Below the pieces are notes generated by a model that searched no databases, was not told the DNA's origin, and saw only the letters and a list, made by a program, of their open reading frames with translations. Shown piece after piece: positions 25,543 through 34,312 of a DNA stretch of 61,251 nt (position 1 is the stretch's first letter; every line of letters starts with the position of its first letter). Location: NCBI GenBank assembly GCA_910579835.1, contig CAJTWQ010000005.1:1-61251 (forward strand), read 5' to 3'. This stretch comes from an uncultured Ruminococcus sp. GTDB lineage: Bacteria; Bacillota; Clostridia; Oscillospirales; Ruminococcaceae. Position numbers and translations under genes: made by a program.

Positions 25543-28500
25543 TTACTTTTTCTTCTTTTTATTACTTGATTTCGGTTTATTCGGATTATTGGAGTTATTT
25601 TTAGGCTTAGGCTTTTCTTCGGCTTCTAACGACGCTTTGCCATTTTGTTCATCCGGAACATCAGGCTTTGCTTCGTCATTTTTATTTTTTTCGGCATAAG
25701 CCTTACCTTTTTCAAGAAGCTCCTTGTTCTTGCTTCGTATTTTTTCTTCTTCTGAATTTGCTTTTTCAGCCTTTTGCTTTGCCGCTTCGGAGATTTTTGA
25801 TTCTACAGCTCCCTTTGATTTAATGATCTGTACTTTCTTCTTTTCCTTGCTGTCAGCAGCTTCAGGCATTTCTTCCTCGGCAGGGAGTCCAAGCTTCTTT
25901 CTCTCTTTAGCTTTTGCTTTCATCTCACGCTTTGCGATGAGAATACGGTTATTCTTTCTGTCATAGATATAGAAAACGATCAAAGCGGCGATGCCGAGAA
26001 TAAAGGTTACAACGCCAATCTTAAATCCGGGCGGAGTATATTTCATAGAAACGGTATGCTCGCCGGTAGGAAGCTTTATGGCAATGAGAGAATCCAGAAC
26101 AGCTACCTGTCCTACATCTTTATCCTTGTTGGAAAGTCCTGTAGTTCCGTCCTCGTTTGTTACATCGTATACAAGATTATCGACTTTTTTACCGTCTATT
26201 CTGACAGTCCAGCCCGGCTCATATGGGATAGAAGTCATAAGGATCTGTCCCTCTTTTGCCGTGACCTTTCCCTCAAGATAGCGGTCGTTGGACTTGTCCG
26301 TGTCAATTACCCACGGATTTTCCTGGAGAAGCACTATATCTTTCTTAAATTTTTCGGCGTTAAAGGTGTAAAGCGTAAATCCGCCGTTCATTTTAAACAT
26401 TACATATTCGCCATTGCCGGTAAACGAGCTCATGCCGTCCTGTTCAAGGATACGCAGTCTTACTTCAACCTTTTCACCCTTTTTGAACGGGCCTATGCGC
26501 ACGAGAGGCGTTGTGTTGTCTTTAAAATATTGTCCGTATTCCTTGTGATCAGTAAAATTGCCGTTTTCATCAACAGTATTGGAAATCCACAAATTGCATG
26601 TTCTCCTGAAATCGGAATCCAGGCGCATATATACATCGCCGTCGCTTTGTGCGGTAAAATGGATATTTACAACAGGGTCTGCGGCTCCGGCCTCGGCGTC
26701 AAAGCAATAGTGAAGAACTTCTTCATTTTTTTCATTCTTGTGGATATATATCCTTGAGCGTATCTGTCCATTGCTTGCACCGGTGTTGTAGGGATCGTCA
26801 GAATTGCGGGGATCAACTTCAAGCTCAAAGTTGTCGTCCGTATTGATCTTCTCATAATACTCTTCAGGCATAGGAATGGAAGTGCCGTCGAGCTGGAGAA
26901 TAAACTGGGTTTTGCCCAGAAGCGCACTGAGGAAATTGTTAAGACTGTTGAAAGTATTGTCGTTGCCCAGATGTCCAAGCCTGAGTATATCATCGTCAGC
27001 CATGTAGCCTACAGAAAGGGCATACGGATTTTCATAGACGTCAACGGTGTATTCTTCGTCAAAATTTTTGATCGAGGTGGTTGAGTAGCGTTTTACATAT
27101 TCGGAGTCTACGCTTGTGCTGTCGTTGGGATTGTCAAGAACATACTTGATTCCAAGCAGTGAATCGGCAAGAGTACTGTTTCCTTTATACTGCGACTCAA
27201 AGCTCTGAGTGGTATATCCCATTGCTTCCAGCAGCTTGATAGCCTTTGCGTTCATAACAGAGCTGGAGTGCGTAATTCCCTTGAGTCCGTAGGCAAGATT
27301 ATCGTTAACCATACGATCGTATGTCTTTTCAGCACGGTAGAAACTGCTGTCGTATTCCTCCAGCTGTTCTACCAGTTTCGGCGCTTCAAGAATTTCAGTA
27401 TAGGTACTCTTGTCGGAATTTCCGACTTCAAGGAATACTTTTCGGAAAGAGTCGTAGCAGTTGTAACCTGTCTCAAAAAGGATCACTGCGGCAACTCCGA
27501 GCGTCAGAAGATTTTTGCCTTTTCTGCTTTTCGTACGGCTGTAGCTGAAAACGAAGATAGCATATATTGCCGCCAGCAGCAGCCCGAATACAATTGTTCC
27601 CAGGAACAGCTCTTCCCATGTTCCGTGGGGATCATGTTTCATAGTATATTTGCCGGGTAACTCCTGAACGTAGTCGTAGCCGCGGTATTTTTCGTTTTTA
27701 ATGGGATTTCCGGCTGCGTCAAGCTGAGCGGTAAATTCCGTTGCATATTTCAGACCGCCTCTCATGGCTTCGAAGATGAGGACGAGAACGGTGATTATGC
27801 CGAAAGTTCCTCCGGCTTCGGCAGCAGACAGTTCATATCCATCAAGATTTGCAAAGACCTCCGCAGCCATAGCCAACAGCAGGAACGAGATCAGGAATGA
27901 ATATCTGTAAGGCAGCCAGTTAGGATCCTGTCCGCCGTGCCACATCATATTCAGCGGTTTTATGTACATACACATGCACATAACCAGCAGGAAGATGCCG
28001 TTTCCAATCTTTTTGTTGGACTTTATCTTCTTGTTCATGAAGTAAAGAGGCGTAAGCACAAAGGTCAGAACGCCGCAGTAGATTTCCGGACGTCCGTAAT
28101 AGAGAGTGCCCTCGTCAACGTTTACTGAGTAGTATTGATTCGGCAGCAGACAGGGAATAAGTTCAAACGGATTGAACATTGTCTTAAAGCTGTAATCCGG
28201 CTCAGAAAAGTCGAACTTACCGAGAGCAAGGGCGTTGTATACCGGCAGTATCATAAATGCGCTTAGCATAAGCACCACCAGAGTGGAAAGAGCCATAACG
28301 CCGAAAGTGCGTACATATTCGCTTGTGTTCTTAAACTTTCTGTCGGTTCCGAAGAACATATAATATCCAAAGTACAGCGCGACAAAAATCGCCACCATAA
28401 ATCCGATATAGAAGTTTGCCACGAACATAATGGCAAGCGGGATTATGTAATTAATCTTGCGTCCGTCATCTATCAGATATTCCACGCCCAAAATTATCAG

Positions 28501-29142
28501 AGGCAGGAAGATCGGTCCGTCTATCCACATGGGATCTATAAGCTGGATAACGACATAACTCATCATTGCGTACATTGTGGAGAATACCACCGACTGGAGC
28601 GGCGCAAGCTTTTTTGACCGCTGTGCGTATACGCAGAATGCCGCGCCGGCTGCGCCGACTTTGCACATCTGCATGATCATAACGCTTTCGATAATCATTT
28701 TTCTCGGCAGCAGCATTACTATTAATGTAAACGGACTGGCGAGGTAATAGCCTATGATGCCCATAAATCCGCCGGACAGGTTTCTGCTCCAGCTGTAGAA
28801 CGGACTGCTGTCTCCCCAGAATGAATCGCGGAGCGACTCAAAGTAGTAGATATACTGACCGTTAAGATCAAGTGTCAGTACCGATCGTTCTCCGAAAGGA
28901 TAGACGTCAAAAAATATATAAGAGATCAGCGTCAGCAGGAATGGAATGATAAAAGCCGGAATGCAGAACCAGAGATTTGACTTCCGGCCTCGTGCTTCGG
29001 CTATTACATCAGCCGCCGTACGGGCAGGCTTCCCGCCGTAGGACACTTGTCTGCGGGCTATTGCTCTGGCGCCGGCGGACGACTTGGATTTTGCTCCCGG
29101 GCTGTTTGGACTTGATTTCCGAGAGACTTTTGAATTAGCCAT
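25543..29142 (-). CDS. YfhO-family membrane glycosylation protein
   Basis: A 1199-residue membrane protein. A basic, Ser-rich N-terminus precedes about 12 membrane segments (from LWFCIPAFIIPFLLTLISYIFF). The early outer loop with LTLDLNGQYIYYFESLRDSFWG and SPFYSWSRNLSGGF is the YfhO/GT-C-like signature. A large outer domain follows (about 590-1010), then a last membrane segment and a Lys/Glu-rich cytoplasmic tail of about 110 residues. Bacillus YfhO works with CsbB to glycosylate lipoteichoic acid. The start at 29142 is set by AAAGGAGG; an earlier ATG at 29175 would include that site. The long tail is longer than usual. Confidence 0.9.
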   Translation of the reverse strand: MANSKVSRKSSPNSPGAKSKSSAGARAIARRQVSYGGKPARTAADVIAEARGRKSNLWFCIPAFIIPFLLTLISYIFFDVYPFGERSVLTLDLNGQYIYYFESLRDSFWGDSSPFYSWSRNLSGGFMGIIGYYLASPFTLIVMLLPRKMIIESVMIMQMCKVGAAGAAFCVYAQRSKKLAPLQSVVFSTMYAMMSYVVIQLIDPMWIDGPIFLPLIILGVEYLIDDGRKINYIIPLAIMFVANFYIGFMVAIFVALYFGYYMFFGTDRKFKNTSEYVRTFGVMALSTLVVLMLSAFMILPVYNALALGKFDFSEPDYSFKTMFNPFELIPCLLPNQYYSVNVDEGTLYYGRPEIYCGVLTFVLTPLYFMNKKIKSNKKIGNGIFLLVMCMCMYIKPLNMMWHGGQDPNWLPYRYSFLISFLLLAMAAEVFANLDGYELSAAEAGGTFGIITVLVLIFEAMRGGLKYATEFTAQLDAAGNPIKNEKYRGYDYVQELPGKYTMKHDPHGTWEELFLGTIVFGLLLAAIYAIFVFSYSRTKSRKGKNLLTLGVAAVILFETGYNCYDSFRKVFLEVGNSDKSTYTEILEAPKLVEQLEEYDSSFYRAEKTYDRMVNDNLAYGLKGITHSSSVMNAKAIKLLEAMGYTTQSFESQYKGNSTLADSLLGIKYVLDNPNDSTSVDSEYVKRYSTTSIKNFDEEYTVDVYENPYALSVGYMADDDILRLGHLGNDNTFNSLNNFLSALLGKTQFILQLDGTSIPMPEEYYEKINTDDNFELEVDPRNSDDPYNTGASNGQIRSRIYIHKNEKNEEVLHYCFDAEAGAADPVVNIHFTAQSDGDVYMRLDSDFRRTCNLWISNTVDENGNFTDHKEYGQYFKDNTTPLVRIGPFKKGEKVEVRLRILEQDGMSSFTGNGEYVMFKMNGGFTLYTFNAEKFKKDIVLLQENPWVIDTDKSNDRYLEGKVTAKEGQILMTSIPYEPGWTVRIDGKKVDNLVYDVTNEDGTTGLSNKDKDVGQVAVLDSLIAIKLPTGEHTVSMKYTPPGFKIGVVTFILGIAALIVFYIYDRKNNRILIAKREMKAKAKERKKLGLPAEEEMPEAADSKEKKKVQIIKSKGAVESKISEAAKQKAEKANSEEEKIRSKNKELLEKGKAYAEKNKNDEAKPDVPDEQNGKASLEAEEKPKPKNNSNNPNKPKSSNKKKKK

Positions 29143-29198
29143 TTTGTTCCTCCTTTTTTTATTCTGGGAAGCCATACTTCCCGATTATATACTATTTT

Positions 29199-29227
29199 AT
29201 TATACTATACTTTTCTTTATTTTGCAA
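29199..29227 (-). promoter_or_regulatory. Sigma-A promoter of the yfhO-like gene
   Basis: On the minus strand TTGCAA (29222-29227), a 17-base spacer and TATAAT (29199-29204). Confidence 0.7.
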
Positions 29228-29382
29228 GTAAAATTAAAAAAAATCTTGCAGCTTGGGCGTTTTAGTGTAAGTGCACAATTATTGCGGAGTAATTTGTGAC
29301 TTTCTCCAAATTTGCAAAAGAAATCGTCTTTTTGTCCCCTGATAATCACTTATTTACAAATAACGCAAAGGAAAGATGTTTC

Positions 29383-29709
29383 ATGAAAAAAATATTATTA
29401 ATTGCAGCAGCGGCGGCAGTTTGTCTGGGAACAGTCTCCTGCGGAGAGAAAAAAAGTTCATCCTTTAACGATGGGACAGGAAGCGAAACAGTGGCGTTAA
29501 CCGTTTATAATGAAGCAAAAATCGAAATGGCAGATGATTTTTCTTCTGTAAGAAGCTGCGTAAAGTGCAGCCGGCGATATGACGGTGATTTGGAAAATAT
29601 AATTACCGAGGAGCTTGAAGAATATTTTAACAGCGATAAATCTGCCGAAGAAACGGCGGAAATGATACAGAACAGAGCGTCTGTATATCTCAGCGAGACA
29701 TATGGATAA
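29383..29709 (+). CDS. Very short lipoprotein resembling the two ends of a sugar-binding protein
   Basis: A 108-residue protein. MKKILLIAAAAAVCLGTVSC is a clear lipoprotein signal with Cys20. A Ser-rich linker follows. The C-terminal 45 residues (DLENIITEELEEYF, SAEETAEMIQNRASVYLSETYG) look like the last helices of ABC extracellular solute-binding proteins for oligosaccharides, which are usually above 400 residues. The middle of such a protein is absent. It may be an internally deleted relic or a mini-protein with its own role. ATG 29383 follows AAAGGAAA. No transporter genes are nearby. Confidence 0.6.
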   Translation: MKKILLIAAAAAVCLGTVSCGEKKSSSFNDGTGSETVALTVYNEAKIEMADDFSSVRSCVKCSRRYDGDLENIITEELEEYFNSDKSAEETAEMIQNRASVYLSETYG

Positions 29710-30045
29710 TTAGAGCGTGTTTTTCACCATCTTGTTAAAAGAGTGTTTATTCCATGAGAACTCTGATCAAATTATTTTCAATGCGTCTTTACGAGGTATT
29801 GAAAGTAATTAATATCGGGGTTCAAAAGCCAGATATAATCCCCTTTAAAAGAGCCGCCTGCATAAGTCTCATAAAACTCAAAAATTGATTTTCCTGTTAA
29901 CTTCCTGTTGGGACTTGACATTTTACAAAATATAGCGTAAAATATAATAAACACTTTAAAACCTGTACTCAACAAAACTGTGCTGTAAAACTGCATGCGA
30001 ATCCTATTGGTACAAGGGTTTATCAAACGAAACGAGGTAATCAGA
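29710..30045. other. Intergenic region before glyS
   Basis: Contains two weak hairpins (TTTCAAT/ATTGAAA at 29777-29805, and a GGGG/CCCC stem at about 29819-29844) that may end the lipoprotein transcript, then the glyS promoter and a leader of about 95 bases. There is no T-box sequence here. Confidence 0.5.
29915..29943 (+). promoter_or_regulatory. Sigma-A promoter of glyS
   Basis: TTGACA (29915-29920), a 17-base spacer and TAAAAT (29938-29943). Confidence 0.7.
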
Positions 30046-31449
30046 ATGAAGAACAGCGAAAAAATAATGGACAGAATCGTGGAACTCTGCAAGTCAAAGG
30101 GTTTTGTGTATCCCGGTTCCGAAATTTACGGAGGTCTTGCAAATACATGGGATTACGGTCCTTTAGGCGTTGAACTGAAAAACAATATCAAAAAAGCCTG
30201 GATGAAAAAATTTGTTCAGGAAAACAAATATAACGTAGGCCTTGACAGCGCTATACTTATGAATCCGCAGACATGGGTTGCATCCGGTCATATAGGCGGT
30301 TTTTCCGACCCGCTTATGGATTGCAAGGAATGTAAGACGCGTCACCGTGCAGACAACCTTATCGAGGACTTCGACGGTACAAATGTCGCCGGCTGGACGA
30401 ATCAGCAAATGACGGACTATATAAATGAAAAGGGAATTGTCTGCCCCAACTGCGGAAAGCATAATTTCACTGATATACGTCAGTTTAATCTTATGTTCAA
30501 GACCTTTCAGGGCGTTACGGAGGACAGTAAGTCTGAGCTTTATCTCCGTCCCGAAACGGCGCAGGGCATTTTTGTGAATTTTGCCAATATCCAGAGAACT
30601 ACCCGCAAAAAGGTTCCTTTCGGCGTTGCGCAGGTGGGAAAATCGTTCAGAAACGAGATCACTCCCGGAAACTTTATTTTCCGTGTGCGTGAGTTCGAGC
30701 AGATGGAGCTTGAATTTTTCTGCAAGCCCGGCACTGATCTGGAATGGTTTGAATACTGGAGAAGTTTCTGTAAGAATTTTCTGCTGAATCTCGGTCTTAA
30801 AGAGGAGAATATTCGTCTCCGTGATCACGATCCGGAGGAACTGTGCTTCTATTCCAAGGCTACCACTGACTTTGAATATCTGTTCCCCTTCGGCTGGGGA
30901 GAACTCTGGGGCGTTGCCGACAGAACAGACTACGACCTTACACAGCATATCAATACCAGCGGCAAGTCCCTTGAATATTTTGATCCGGAAACGAACGAGA
31001 AGTATATCCCCTACGTTATCGAGCCGTCTCTCGGTGTGGAACGACTTTTCCTCTCCGTTGTTACTGAGGCATATGACGAAGAAGAACTTATTTCAACTGA
31101 CAAGAACGGCAATGAAAAGAGGGAAATAAGAACCGTAATGCGTTTTCATCCGGCTCTCGCACCGTTTAAGTGTGCCGTGCTTCCTCTTGTGAAGAAGCTC
31201 ACTCCGAAAGCAGAGGCGGTTTATGAGATACTTTCCAAAAAGTTTATGGTTGACTTTGACGAAACCGGAACTATTGGAAAAAGATACCGCCGTCAGGACG
31301 AAATCGGAACGCCGTTCTGCATTACTTATGATTTCGATACCCTCGAAAAGGATAACTGCGTAACAGTCCGCGACCGTGATACAATGCAGCAGGAGCGTGT
31401 TGCTATTGACGATCTTGCAGCTTATATCGAGGAGAAAATTGCATTCTGA
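30046..31449 (+). CDS. glyS: Glycyl-tRNA synthetase, single-chain type
   Basis: A 467-residue class II synthetase of the homodimeric type that charges tRNA-Gly. The N-terminus has MDRIVELCKSKGFVYPGSEIYGG and YGPLGVELKNNIK. Cysteine pairs CKECKTRHRADNL and CPNCGKHNF are a likely zinc site. Motif 2 is FRNEITPGNFIFRVREFEQMELEFF and motif 3 is IEPSLGVERLFL. The anticodon-binding domain lies at the C-terminus. The start at 30046 follows GAGG; an upstream in-frame ATG at 29995 lacks one. It is monocistronic. Confidence 0.97.
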   Translation: MKNSEKIMDRIVELCKSKGFVYPGSEIYGGLANTWDYGPLGVELKNNIKKAWMKKFVQENKYNVGLDSAILMNPQTWVASGHIGGFSDPLMDCKECKTRHRADNLIEDFDGTNVAGWTNQQMTDYINEKGIVCPNCGKHNFTDIRQFNLMFKTFQGVTEDSKSELYLRPETAQGIFVNFANIQRTTRKKVPFGVAQVGKSFRNEITPGNFIFRVREFEQMELEFFCKPGTDLEWFEYWRSFCKNFLLNLGLKEENIRLRDHDPEELCFYSKATTDFEYLFPFGWGELWGVADRTDYDLTQHINTSGKSLEYFDPETNEKYIPYVIEPSLGVERLFLSVVTEAYDEEELISTDKNGNEKREIRTVMRFHPALAPFKCAVLPLVKKLTPKAEAVYEILSKKFMVDFDETGTIGKRYRRQDEIGTPFCITYDFDTLEKDNCVTVRDRDTMQQERVAIDDLAAYIEEKIAF

Positions 31450-31494
31450 GTACAGAATATGCGAAAAAATTTCTTATTCTGACATTATTCTTTC

Positions 31495-31523
31495 TTGACA
31501 TTTCCTGAAAAACGTTGTATAAT
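31495..31523 (+). promoter_or_regulatory. Sigma-A promoter of the SCP2 gene
   Basis: TTGACA (31495-31500), a 17-base spacer and TATAAT (31518-31523), a full consensus match. Confidence 0.85.
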
Positions 31524-31575
31524 AGACTTGATCCAAAATGGATTCAATAAAATAACGGAAATGAGGAAATCGTTT

Positions 31576-31896
31576 ATGACAATGCAGGAGCTGTTGGATA
31601 TGCTCAAAAAAATGGCTGTGGATATTGACGTGTCCCAGACTGATTTTATGGCGATCCAATTCAACATCAAGGACAGAGACCCCGGCGTATTTTATGTTGA
31701 GATCAGGGATCACAAAATCAGCATTGAGCCTTACGAATACAACGACAGGCAGTGCGCTATAACCATGAAAATGGACAATCTTATAAAGCTTATCAACGGA
31801 AAGCTTGATGCCGTTGCAGCGTTTACTCTTGGAAAACTTAAGGTTGACGGAGATATCGGCAAGGCTCTTGAATTCTCAAAGCTTATAAAGAAATGA
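31576..31896 (+). CDS. SCP2 sterol-binding-domain protein
   Basis: A 106-residue cytoplasmic protein made of one SCP2 domain, a fold with a hydrophobic tunnel that binds lipids or acyl groups. The typical segments are IQFNIKDRDPGVFYVEIRD, AITMKMDNLIKLINGKLDAVAAF and LGKLKVDGDIGKALEF. The start at 31576 follows GAGGA. It has a consensus promoter and shares a palindromic terminator with metH on the other strand. The ligand is unknown. Confidence 0.85.
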   Translation: MTMQELLDMLKKMAVDIDVSQTDFMAIQFNIKDRDPGVFYVEIRDHKISIEPYEYNDRQCAITMKMDNLIKLINGKLDAVAAFTLGKLKVDGDIGKALEFSKLIKK

Positions 31897-31901
31897 CAAA
31901 A

Positions 31902-31927
31902 AAGCTGAGGAAAATTTTCCTCAGCTT
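31902..31927. terminator. Bidirectional terminator between SCP2 gene and metH
   Basis: AAGCTGAGGAAAA and TTTTCCTCAGCTT form a perfect palindrome with A/T runs on both sides, six bases after the SCP2 stop codon. It can end both convergent transcripts. Confidence 0.92.
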
Positions 31928-31929
31928 TT

Positions 31930-34296
31930 TTATGCATATATCTCGGATGCAATATCCACCGTCTGCTTTGCGTCCTTTGCGTAGAAATCGGCGTGGATCT
32001 GCTTTGCATAGGCGGCTGTGAGAACGGCTCCGCCTACGACGGTTTTACATTCCGTATATTTCTCATTTAACAAAGCAACGGTATCAGCCATAGATTTCAA
32101 GGTTGTGGTCATCAGCGCCGACAGTCCAACGAGCTTTACCTGATGTTTTACGGCGGCTTCGACAATTGTTTCCGGAGGTACGTCCTTTCCAAGATCGATG
32201 ACTGTGAATCCGTAGCTTTCAAGAAGCACCTTGACTATGTTTTTGCCTATATCGTGAATATCTCCTTTTACCGTGGCAAGCACAATCTTTCCTTTGGATA
32301 CGCTTCCAGAGCCGGCAGGCAGGTTCTCCTTGACAACCTCAAAGCAGGCCTGTGCAGCTCCGGCGGTCAGAATAAGCTGTGGAAGAAAGATCTTTCCTTT
32401 TTCAAATTTTCCTCCTGCGGTGTCAAGAGCCGGTATCAGATAATTGTTGATTATATCCATAGGTTCATGATTTTTAAGCAGCTCTGCCGCCGCCTTTACG
32501 GCGTCGTTTTTAAGTCCGTTTTCCACTGCATAGGAAATATCCGGAACATCCGGCGAAGCTGCCGGAGACTGAGTAACAGCGGTCGAATTATCCTGAGAGT
32601 ATATTTTGATAAATTCCGCAGAATTTCGGTCTATGCCTGCAAGAAGACGATAAGCCCTTACAGCTCCGGCTATTGACTCAACATTGGGATTGATTATCGG
32701 CAGATCAAGTCCGCACTGCAATGCCATTGTCAGAAACGTTCTTGTGATTAGCTCGCGATTGGGCAGACCGAAAGATATATTTGAAACACCGAGAACCGTT
32801 TTCAGCCCAAGCTCGGTTTTGACTCTTTTTAGCGCTTCGAGAGTTTCCATAACTCCGTCCTGTTCGGCTGACGCCGTTAAAGTAAGGCAGTCTATAAATA
32901 CATCCTCACGCGGAATCCCGTATTCAAGGGCGCGGCTGAGAATTTTTTCGGCAATGGCGAAGCGTCCGGCGGCAGTTTTGGGAATTCCGTTCTTGTCAAG
33001 GGTAAGCCCTACAACGGCTGCTCCGTATTTTTTGACCAGCGGAAGAACAGCCTCAAGAGAGTCGTCCTCGCCGTTTACGGAGTTAACCACAGGCTTTCCG
33101 TTGTACACGCGCAGACCTGCTTCCAGCACCTCCGGGATAGTTGAATCAAGCTGCAGCGGAGTATCGCATACGCTCTGAATGGCTTTGACCGCCTTTACCA
33201 TCATTGCCTTTTCATCTATTTCAGGATGTCCCACGTTGACGTCCAGAATTTCCGCACCGGCATGAATCTGCTCTACTGCCTGACCGAGAATATAGTCAAT
33301 ATCTCCGCTGACAAGGGCTTCTTTGAATCGTTTTTTGCCTGTGGGGTTTATTCTTTCGCCAATAATTCGGGGCTGGTCAATTTCCAGACAGCTTACCGCA
33401 GAGCAGACCATGCTCTTTTTCCTTACTTTGCGCTTCTTTCGCTTTACGCCGGAAAGAGCGCTGATAAGAGCTTTTATGTGATCGGGAGACGTTCCGCAGC
33501 ATCCTCCGAAAACGGAAACGCCGGCAGAAGCCAGTTTAAGAGAGGCAGCGGCGAAATCTTCCGGTGAAACGTTGAAAAGACCAGTCGCAGGATCGGGCAG
33601 ACCAGCATTCGGCTTGGCGATAACAGGGAGCGGCGTATTCTCGCAGATTTTTTCAAGAACCGGAAAAAGCTCCGCAGGGCCGAGGGAGCAGTTAACTCCC
33701 ACTGCATCCGCTCCGAGTCCTGTGAGGACAGCCGCCGCAGCCTCCGGCAGAACGCCTGTAAAGGTGCGCATATTTTCTTCAAAGGTCATGGTAACAAGAA
33801 CCGGCTTATCAGAGTTTTCTTTTGCGGCAAGGAGGGCCGCTTTCGCTTCACAGAGATCGGTCATGGTCTCGATAACGATTATATCTGCATCCTTTCCGGC
33901 AAGAACTATTTCTTTGAAGCAATCGTATGCATCCTCGAATGCGAGTGTTCCGGAGGGTTCAAGAAGCTGACCGAGAGGACCTATATCAAGAGCGGCGAGA
34001 GCTTTTCCGTCCGCTGCCTCACGGGCGTTCTTTACGGCTGCGCCTACAATTTCCTGTACGGAATGACCGCAGCGGCTGAGCTTAAATCGGTTAGCTCCGA
34101 AAGTGTTGGCATAAATAATATCCGAGCCGCTTTCAACATACATTTTATGAATTTTTTTTATAACTTCGGGGTTTGTCAGATTAAGCGTTTCCGGAACGTG
34201 TTCCGTCCCGATCCCCATAGACTGAAGCATAGTTCCCATGCCGCCGTCAAGAAAAACGAATTCCTGGCTGTTAAGAATGGCAGTTAATTTGTTCAT
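31930..34296 (-). CDS. metH: Cobalamin-dependent methionine synthase without reactivation domain
   Basis: A 788-residue enzyme that moves a methyl group from methyltetrahydrofolate to homocysteine through a corrinoid. Domain 1 (1-290) binds homocysteine through zinc, with GVNCS and GGCCGTSPDH. Domain 2 (about 310-570) binds folate (IIGERINPTGKKRF). The C-terminal module has the B12 motif VKGDIHDIGKNIVK with the cobalt-binding His. The S-adenosylmethionine reactivation domain of long MetH proteins is absent, as in many Clostridia. The start at 34296 follows AAGGTG. It lies 16 bases after pheA and is likely in the same operon. Confidence 0.94.
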   Translation of the reverse strand: MNKLTAILNSQEFVFLDGGMGTMLQSMGIGTEHVPETLNLTNPEVIKKIHKMYVESGSDIIYANTFGANRFKLSRCGHSVQEIVGAAVKNAREAADGKALAALDIGPLGQLLEPSGTLAFEDAYDCFKEIVLAGKDADIIVIETMTDLCEAKAALLAAKENSDKPVLVTMTFEENMRTFTGVLPEAAAAVLTGLGADAVGVNCSLGPAELFPVLEKICENTPLPVIAKPNAGLPDPATGLFNVSPEDFAAASLKLASAGVSVFGGCCGTSPDHIKALISALSGVKRKKRKVRKKSMVCSAVSCLEIDQPRIIGERINPTGKKRFKEALVSGDIDYILGQAVEQIHAGAEILDVNVGHPEIDEKAMMVKAVKAIQSVCDTPLQLDSTIPEVLEAGLRVYNGKPVVNSVNGEDDSLEAVLPLVKKYGAAVVGLTLDKNGIPKTAAGRFAIAEKILSRALEYGIPREDVFIDCLTLTASAEQDGVMETLEALKRVKTELGLKTVLGVSNISFGLPNRELITRTFLTMALQCGLDLPIINPNVESIAGAVRAYRLLAGIDRNSAEFIKIYSQDNSTAVTQSPAASPDVPDISYAVENGLKNDAVKAAAELLKNHEPMDIINNYLIPALDTAGGKFEKGKIFLPQLILTAGAAQACFEVVKENLPAGSGSVSKGKIVLATVKGDIHDIGKNIVKVLLESYGFTVIDLGKDVPPETIVEAAVKHQVKLVGLSALMTTTLKSMADTVALLNEKYTECKTVVGGAVLTAAYAKQIHADFYAKDAKQTVDIASEIYA

Positions 34297-34312
34297 ACTA
34301 TTTATCACCTTG

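Noticed and set aside
29710..30045. T-box in front of glyS
   Set aside because: Searched for the GGTGG(A/T)ACC-type sequence and a terminator. Neither is present; only a plain promoter and weak hairpins are seen.
30163..30948. 261-residue minus-strand open frame antisense to glyS
   Set aside because: Shadow of glyS with no family features or ribosome site.
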